DNA from: an uncultured bacterium
GTDB lineage: Bacteria; Actinomycetota; Coriobacteriia; Coriobacteriales; Coriobacteriaceae
NCBI GenBank assembly: GCA_905214435.1
Contig: CAJMMA010000006.1
Span: 1 to 64,000 of the forward strand
Length of the DNA: 64,000 bases
Direction of reading: 5' to 3'
The position numbers were made by a program, and so were the translations under genes. The first letter of the stretch is position 1. Each line of letters starts with the position of its first letter. Shown here one piece after another: positions 59,591 through 64,000 of the stretch. A model generated the notes under the pieces. The model was not told the DNA's origin. It worked only from the letters and a program-made list of their open reading frames with translations, and did not search any database.

Positions 59591-59899
59591 TCAGCCCTGC
59601 GGGCCCTGAAATAGTTCCTCATGCGAGCCCATTCTGACCAGCCGGATCACAGGATTAGTCTTATGCGGCAAGTAGAGAACGACCACATCGACCAAGCCAT
59701 CGGATAGATGGAAATCGATGTGGCCGTTGTAGTTGCCGCCCGGGTTTGAAAGCTCGTGGGCACCATATTCCGCGGGAAGCGAGCCGTGAGCCGCAAGCTC
59801 TGCGACTGCCGCCTTAAACTCGGTTTTTAGCTGCGGATGGATGCGCATCGTCCGTTTGTAATCCGCCTTAAACTGAGCCTCGACCTTAATCTCAAACAT
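59591..59899 (-). CDS. YafQ/RelE-type toxin (mRNA interferase)
   Basis: This 102-residue protein has the RelE/ParE fold pattern of YafQ. It shows an N-terminal helix pair (EAQFKADYKRTMRIHPQLKT), LPAEYGAHELSNPGGNYNGH, and the C-terminal strand DVVVLYLPHKTNPVIRLVRMGSH-like end with the catalytic His. YafQ cleaves mRNA on the ribosome. It starts 2 bp after the antitoxin stop, so the pair is translationally coupled. It lies inside the insertion between the TOTE gene and the LOG gene and may stabilise it. Confidence 0.88.
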   Translation of the reverse strand: MFEIKVEAQFKADYKRTMRIHPQLKTEFKAAVAELAAHGSLPAEYGAHELSNPGGNYNGHIDFHLSDGLVDVVVLYLPHKTNPVIRLVRMGSHEELFQGPQG

Positions 59900-59901
59900 C
59901 G

Positions 59902-60201
59902 CTAGTCCTCATCGAGGAATGATATAAGCTCATCAGCGTTATTGAATGACGGGCTGTCGTCCGGCAGAATCCCCAACTCATGAGCTTCGGCGATCACCAT
60001 GGCACGCCTCGTTGCCTCGTTGGGCACCTCCGCCCTTCCTACGATCTCAAAAGGAATCTTTCGTTGATTTACCAGCTGCCGAACAGCAAGGTTGAGATAC
60101 GAATTGAGACTCAGACCAACCGTATCCAAGAACTCAGTCGCCTGTTCCTTGAGCCCCTCTTCGATACGAACCGTCGTAGGCTTAACCGTTGCAGTAGACA
60201 T
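59902..60201 (-). CDS. RelB/DinJ-type antitoxin
   Basis: This 99-residue protein has an N-terminal ribbon-helix-helix: TVRIEEGLKEQATEFLDTVG, then LSLNSYLNLAVRQLVNQRKI with PFEI, the DinJ hallmark. The C-terminal toxin-binding tail ends DELISFLDED. It neutralises the YafQ-type toxin and probably represses the operon. GAGGAGG precedes the ATG. A GTATACT box near 60234 is the likely -10. Confidence 0.9.
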   Translation of the reverse strand: MSTATVKPTTVRIEEGLKEQATEFLDTVGLSLNSYLNLAVRQLVNQRKIPFEIVGRAEVPNEATRRAMVIAEAHELGILPDDSPSFNNADELISFLDED

Positions 60202-60245
60202 ACACGACCTCCTCGCCTCGTCTTTTGCATCAGTATACCCAGTTT

Positions 60246-60285
60246 AGAAGGCAGACTGATGTTAAATAGCATCAGTCTGCCTTCT
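60246..60285. terminator. Perfect 16-bp hairpin after the LOG gene
   Basis: AGAAGGCAGACTGATG (60246-60261) pairs fully with 60270-60285 around TTAAATAG. It lies 28 bp after the LOG stop codon and may end its transcript before the toxin-antitoxin promoter. Confidence 0.7.
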
Positions 60286-60313
60286 CATCACTACAACGAC
60301 AGGCACGCTCGCC

Positions 60314-61072
60314 CTACATCAGCCCGCTCAGGACAATGTCAACGGCCTCGCTGAGGTCGTCGGTGATGTGCACCAGCTCCGGATCGAGCGGGCTAATCAT
60401 ACCGGCGTCCATCACCGGGCCGTTGAGCCAGTCGAACAGGCCCTGCCAGTACTCGGTTCCCACCAAAACGAGCGGCATGCGCTTGACCTTGTGCGTCTGT
60501 ACCAGCGTGAGCACCTCGAACATCTCGTCGAGCGTACCAAAGCCACCAGGAAACACGATGGCGCCCGAGCTGTATTTGACGAACATGGTCTTGCGCACAA
60601 AGAAGTAACGGAAGTCCATGCCAAGGTTCACGTATTTGTTGAGCCCGTGCTCGTGCGGCAGCTCGATACCCAAGCCGACCGACTTGCCGTTGGCACTCGC
60701 CGCTCCCCTGTTGGCCGCCTCCATGATACCGGGGCCACCGCCGGTGATAACCGCCACGCCACGCTGGGCGATCTTGCGTCCGACGGTACGCGCCGCCTTG
60801 TAGAGCGGATCGGTCTTGGGCGTGCGGGCGCTACCGAAGATGGTCACCGCAGGACCAAGCTCGGCAAGCGCGCCAAAGCCATCGACAAACTCTGCCTGGA
60901 TGCGCAGCACGCGCCAGGGGTCAGCATGCAGCCAGTCGGTTGAATCCTCGGGCGCCAGCAGGTTGGCGTAGGTGTTGTCCTTAGGAATCATGGGGCCGCG
61001 CATGACCACGGGGCCGCGGCGGTACGTCTCGTCGTAGGCAGGCTCGCCCTCGACATTCTCGTTCTTAATCAT
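60314..61072 (-). CDS. LOG family protein (TIGR00730 type)
   Basis: This 252-residue protein has the Rossmann-like lysine-decarboxylase fold of LOG. It carries VITGGGPGIMEAANRGA (about residue 110-127) and FPGGFGTLDEMFEV (about 180-193), the PGGxGTxxE catalytic and nucleotide motif. LOG enzymes cleave ribose 5-phosphate from modified or ordinary AMP; the bacterial role is often nucleotide housekeeping. An N-terminal extension of about 65 residues precedes the core. ATG 61072 has TAGGAG upstream; the longer frame to 61144 reads through a terminator. Its 3' end is the probable integration site of the adjoining TOTE insertion. Confidence 0.9.
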   Translation of the reverse strand: MIKNENVEGEPAYDETYRRGPVVMRGPMIPKDNTYANLLAPEDSTDWLHADPWRVLRIQAEFVDGFGALAELGPAVTIFGSARTPKTDPLYKAARTVGRKIAQRGVAVITGGGPGIMEAANRGAASANGKSVGLGIELPHEHGLNKYVNLGMDFRYFFVRKTMFVKYSSGAIVFPGGFGTLDEMFEVLTLVQTHKVKRMPLVLVGTEYWQGLFDWLNGPVMDAGMISPLDPELVHITDDLSEAVDIVLSGLM

Positions 61073-61087
61073 GGGTACTCCTATCGA

Positions 61088-61136
61088 GAAAAAGAAAAAC
61101 GGGCGGGGTCGACGCCATGCGCCAAACACCCGCCCG
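61088..61136 (-). terminator. Terminator after tgt
   Basis: CGGGCGGG/CCCGCCCG with an internal loop, followed on the minus strand by TTTTTCTTTTTC. It separates tgt from the LOG gene. Confidence 0.85.
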
Positions 61137-61285
61137 AACATCAACTATTCGGGATGGTACCCACGATGCATCAAGTGCTTGCAAGCTATCGGTCATCGGT
61201 CGCGCAGACAGTGTTAGCGAACGTGATGACCGGCCGGCGCTCGCCCCTTGCCGTTGCCCGCGCTCTGCAAGCGCCCGCGCCGCTC

Positions 61286-62425
61286 TTAGTAATCCACCGC
61301 CGCAGGGCTGTTCATCCAGTCGTTCACGAACGCACCGTAGCGGCCCTCGATAATGGCTTGGCGGGCACGCTGCATAAGGTTGAGCAGGTAGTAGATGTTG
61401 TGCATCGAAAGCAGAATGCCGCCGAGCATCTCCTTCTGCGTGACCATGTGACGGATGAGCGCACGGCTGTAACCGCCCGTGCACACCGGGCAGGTGCAGG
61501 TGGGATCGATGGGACCGTCGTCGTGCGCAAAGCGCGCGTTGCGGAAGTTGAGGCGACCCTCGCTGGAGAACGCCGTGCCCATACGACCGGTACGCGTCGG
61601 CAGCACGCAGTCGAACATGTCGATGCCCACGCCCACGCCGCGCACGAGCGTGGTCGGGTTGCCGACACCCATCAGGTAGCGCGGCTTGTGCTTGGGCATG
61701 TACTCGCTCACGAGCGGTGCCAGGGTCTCGAACATGGTCTCGTGGTCCTCGCCCACCGAGTAGCCGCCGATGCCGTAACCGGGGAAGTCACCGCACTCCT
61801 CCAGATGGCGCAGCGAGCGCAGGCGCAGGTCCAGATGCATGCCGCCCTGAACGATGCCAAAGAGTGCCTGGTCGTCGCGAGTATGAGCTTTATAGCAACG
61901 CTCGGCCCACATACTCGACAGCTCCACGGCGCGCTCGACGTAGGCGCGCGTAGCGGGATAGCCCGGGCACTGGTCCAGCTGCATGCAGATGTCGGAACCG
62001 AGCTTCATGGCGATTTCCATGTTGTCCTCGGGCGTCCAGAACACGTGGCGGCCGTCGTAATCGTTGACGATAAAGCGCACGCCCTCGTCGGTGAGCTTGA
62101 CGGCGTCGTTATGGCTAAAGACCTGGAATCCGCCCGAGTCGGTGAGGATGGGGCCGTGCCAGTTCATAAACTTGTGCAGTCCGCCCAGCTCGGCGATGGT
62201 ATCCTCGCCGGGGCGCATGGACAGGTGATAGGTATTGGCAAGCACGATCTGGGCACCGAGCTGCTTGACGGTCTCGGTGGGAATACCCTTGACGTTTGCC
62301 TTGGTGCCCACGGGCATAAAGATCGGCGTCTCGATGTCGCCGTGCGGGGTATGCAGCACGCCGGCGCGCGCGTGCGTGGTCGGGTCCTCGGCGATCAGGT
62401 CGAATTTAAAGAGGCTCTGGTCCAT
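61286..62425 (-). CDS. tgt: tRNA-guanine transglycosylase
   Basis: A 379-residue enzyme that exchanges guanine-34 for preQ1 in tRNAs Asp, Asn, His and Tyr. It shows the catalytic Asp region LTDSGGFQVFSHND (about 95-108), GIVQGGMHLDLR, GIGGYSVGE and GVGIDMFDCVLPTRTGRMG. The zinc site CTCPVC with a later Cys and His (MHNIYYLL) is also present. The length is normal for bacteria. AAGGAG lies 9 bp before the ATG. No queA or ruvB neighbours are in view. Confidence 0.97.
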   Translation of the reverse strand: MDQSLFKFDLIAEDPTTHARAGVLHTPHGDIETPIFMPVGTKANVKGIPTETVKQLGAQIVLANTYHLSMRPGEDTIAELGGLHKFMNWHGPILTDSGGFQVFSHNDAVKLTDEGVRFIVNDYDGRHVFWTPEDNMEIAMKLGSDICMQLDQCPGYPATRAYVERAVELSSMWAERCYKAHTRDDQALFGIVQGGMHLDLRLRSLRHLEECGDFPGYGIGGYSVGEDHETMFETLAPLVSEYMPKHKPRYLMGVGNPTTLVRGVGVGIDMFDCVLPTRTGRMGTAFSSEGRLNFRNARFAHDDGPIDPTCTCPVCTGGYSRALIRHMVTQKEMLGGILLSMHNIYYLLNLMQRARQAIIEGRYGAFVNDWMNSPAAVDY

Positions 62426-62650
62426 AAACTGGAACTCCTTGGTTGCGGTTCATACGCAAACCATTATACGAGCAACCTTCGAACCGCACCGACTCGACAG
62501 AAACTGGTGCATTAAACGACTACCCATGAGAGGCCTTCTACCAACAACACAAATGCCGATGTTATGGCACCGACAGCGAAAACCCGCCAGGGCGAGCAAG
62601 GTACCTTCAAGCAAAATGGCGCCGCAGGTTGAGCATAAGTCAGCGAGCGA
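62426..62650. other. Gene-free stretch upstream of tgt
   Basis: No convincing gene. A minus-strand frame with Cys pairs (62450-62734) crosses it, but it overlaps the hairpin below and has no ribosome site. The tgt promoter should lie near 62440-62500 and is not evident. Confidence 0.35.
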
Positions 62651-62741
62651 GCCGCATTTGAGACAAGGTGACGTGAAACGAAAGGGCGCTGACCTTTCGG
62701 TCGCGCCCTTGAAGTTGAACGTCAGATTGTCCAAATGCGGC
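62651..62741. repeat. Long imperfect hairpin (91 nt)
   Basis: Outer stem GCCGCATTT/AAATGCGGC, middle stem TGACGT/ACGTCA, inner stems AAGGGCGC/GCGCCCTT and GAC/GTC around CTTTCG, in nested order. It may be a mobile palindrome or a structured RNA. It lies between tgt and the dehydrogenase gene. Confidence 0.5.
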
Positions 62742-62758
62742 CCGCGCAGCGTCGGCCC

Positions 62759-62786
62759 GTTACGGCGTTTGGCAAAACGCCGTAAC
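62759..62786. terminator. Hairpin at the end of the dehydrogenase gene
   Basis: GTTACGGCGTTT/AAACGCCGTAAC (with GGCA loop) lies directly after the stop codon on the minus strand. There is no T-run, so terminator activity is tentative. Confidence 0.5.
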
Positions 62787-62788
62787 CC

Positions 62789-63589
62789 CTACGGACGCTG
62801 GCCCATGCCACCCTCGAGGGTGACAGTCTCGCCGTTCATATACTTAAAGTCGGGGCCGCAAAGCTGAACGACCACGCGGCCGATCTCCTTCTCGACGTCG
62901 CCGTAGTGGCCCGCCGGCGGCATGTGGACGTTGGCCTTGAACGCCTCGGGGTAAGCATCCTGGAAGTTCTCGAGCGCAGCGGTCCAGGCAAGCGGGCACA
63001 CGATGTTGACGTTGATGCCGTCCTTGCCCCACTCGTTGGCAGCGACGCGGGTCAGGCCGCGGATGCCCTCCTTGGCGGCAGCATAGCTGCACTGACCATA
63101 GTTGCCAAACAGGCCGGCGCCCGAAGCAAAGTTGACCACGGAACCCTTGGTCTCCTTCAGGTGCGGATAGGCCTTCTGCATATACAGATAGGTGGCGTAC
63201 AGGCCGGAGTAAATGGCCAGGTTAAACTGGTCCATAGTGTGGTCGGCGATGGTCACACCCGAGGCACTGGCCTGAGCGTTGTTGACGACGGCGTCGATGC
63301 GACCGAACTCCTCAATCGCCTTGTCGATAACGTTCTGCACGACGGCCTCGTTGTCCTGACCGGCAGAAACATCGGCCTGAACAGGCAGAACTTTGACGCC
63401 GTACTCAGCCTCAAGAGACTCCTTGGCAGCCTCGAGCTTGGCAACGTTACGACCGGTGATGACGAGGTTTGCGCCCTCCTTGGCAAAAGCGATATCGATG
63501 CCGTAGCCGATGGATCCAGCGGAGCCGTCCTTGAGCGTGGCCTTGCCGCCGCCGGTAACGATCACGGTCTTACCAGTGAAAAGTCCCAT
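62789..63589 (-). CDS. Short-chain dehydrogenase/reductase
   Basis: This 266-residue SDR enzyme has an unusual nucleotide-binding loop (TVIVTGGGKATLKDGSAGSI, then GYGIDIAFAKEG). Its VVNNAQASASG matches the Asn-Asn-Ala motif, and the catalytic Ser/Tyr/Lys lie in VVNFASGAGLFGNYGQCSYAAAKEG. The glycine-rich loop is longer than the standard TGxxxGxG. The substrate is unknown; steroid or bile-acid activity has been found in related gut bacteria but cannot be read here. ATG 63589 has AAAGGA 7 bp upstream. It stands alone. Confidence 0.88.
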   Translation of the reverse strand: MGLFTGKTVIVTGGGKATLKDGSAGSIGYGIDIAFAKEGANLVITGRNVAKLEAAKESLEAEYGVKVLPVQADVSAGQDNEAVVQNVIDKAIEEFGRIDAVVNNAQASASGVTIADHTMDQFNLAIYSGLYATYLYMQKAYPHLKETKGSVVNFASGAGLFGNYGQCSYAAAKEGIRGLTRVAANEWGKDGINVNIVCPLAWTAALENFQDAYPEAFKANVHMPPAGHYGDVEKEIGRVVVQLCGPDFKYMNGETVTLEGGMGQRP

Positions 63590-63877
63590 ACAAAGTCCTT
63601 TCAAATCGCGACGGGCCCGCCCGTCGACTGCGCGCATCCAACTTCACGCGCCAAAAGCTGAAATGCAACTTTAGCGTGTTCAAGTGAATAGAAAAGGCCT
63701 CGGTAGGCGAACGGCATAACGTCTTTCGGCGAAGGGATTGTCAAGTACAAACTGGACAAAGTGGCCGAGTTTTTGCTATCGACACGAGCCATCGAACACG
63801 TTTTGGAACTTTGCTGCGGCGCGCGGGATGTCGGCGCGAGACTTTATCATAGGGTGACGAACAACGATGAGGAGCAC

Positions 63878-64000
63878 ATGCCTATGACAGACGAGCTGGA
63901 CCCCCAGACTCAACAGCATATTGATGATTCAGCAGACGTCGCCGCAGATACTGACGCTGCGACCTGCAATGATACCGACATCGACGACGCCACTCTGGAT
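63878..64000 (+). CDS. 5' end of an unknown gene (partial)
   Basis: ATG 63878 (or ATG 63884) follows GAGGAG at good spacing and stays open to the window end. The 41 residues visible are strongly acidic and disordered (MPMTDELDPQTQQHIDDSAD and onward). Such a tail often precedes a membrane or DNA-binding domain, but none is in view. Confidence 0.65.
   Translation, partial: MPMTDELDPQTQQHIDDSADVAADTDAATCNDTDIDDATLD

Noticed and set aside
62450..62734. A 94-codon minus-strand frame with Cys pairs (PCLKCGSLADLCSTCGA)
   Set aside because: It overlaps a long hairpin, has no ribosome site, and its Cys spacing seems to come from the palindromic sequence.
1..64000. tRNA and rRNA genes
   Set aside because: I looked for T-loop and acceptor-stem patterns in the gene-free stretches and saw none, though a short tRNA could escape inspection by eye.

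Overview
The window is a chromosomal segment from a high-GC, gut-type actinobacterium. The best fit is Collinsella or a close relative in Coriobacteriia. This is inferred from the flavour of the proteins (two DegV proteins, ATP-type PEP carboxykinase, serC-serA, a short DUF1015 protein, a BREX operon of the kind seen in that class) and from many small intergenic palindromes. There is no rRNA, tRNA or CRISPR array that I can see.

Layout. 1-10000: housekeeping genes (MGMT-like protein, DegV, MarR, B3/B4 protein, pckA, flippase-like membrane protein, PPP-type phosphatase, K+/H+ antiporter) separated by interspersed palindromes. 10400-28310: a defence island. Three homologous RNA genes of about 56 nt, each with its own -10 box and terminator, surround a DUF3800 gene. 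Next comes a complete type 1 BREX operon on the minus strand (brxA-brxB-brxC-pglX-pglZ-brxL plus two unrecognised tail genes). pglX is split in two by a two-gene, AT-richer cassette, and a run of ten G lies exactly at the brxA start. 28400-34400: serine synthesis (serC, serA), an AbiEi/DUF559-like protein, an M20 peptidase and a DUF1015 protein. 34400-40100: two histidine phosphatases, a nitroreductase, a frameshifted HdeD-like gene, a YaiI protein, a putative metal exporter and a DnaQ-like exonuclease. 40200-42080: a second AbiEi/DUF559-like gene bracketed by two MITE-like elements. 42150-45600: a metal-resistance operon (ArsR-type repressor, metallochaperone, P-type ATPase) with two matching operators, then a DtxR-type regulator. 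45800-54800: HAD phosphatase, ABC-F ATPase, the pstSCAB phosphate importer, an M20 dipeptidase and a second HAD protein. 54900-61100: a DegV gene, then a small insertion carrying a TOTE-type primase-helicase and a YafQ/DinJ-like toxin-antitoxin pair. The insertion lies between an intact LOG-family gene and a second, diverged copy of that gene's 3' end. 61286-64000: tgt, a short-chain dehydrogenase and the start of an unknown gene.

The most interesting observations are the DUF3800 locus with its three small RNAs, the likely phase-variable start of the BREX operon, the split pglX with its cargo genes, and the TOTE insertion with a target-gene 3'-end duplication. The intergenic spaces also hold at least five families of short palindromic repeats.
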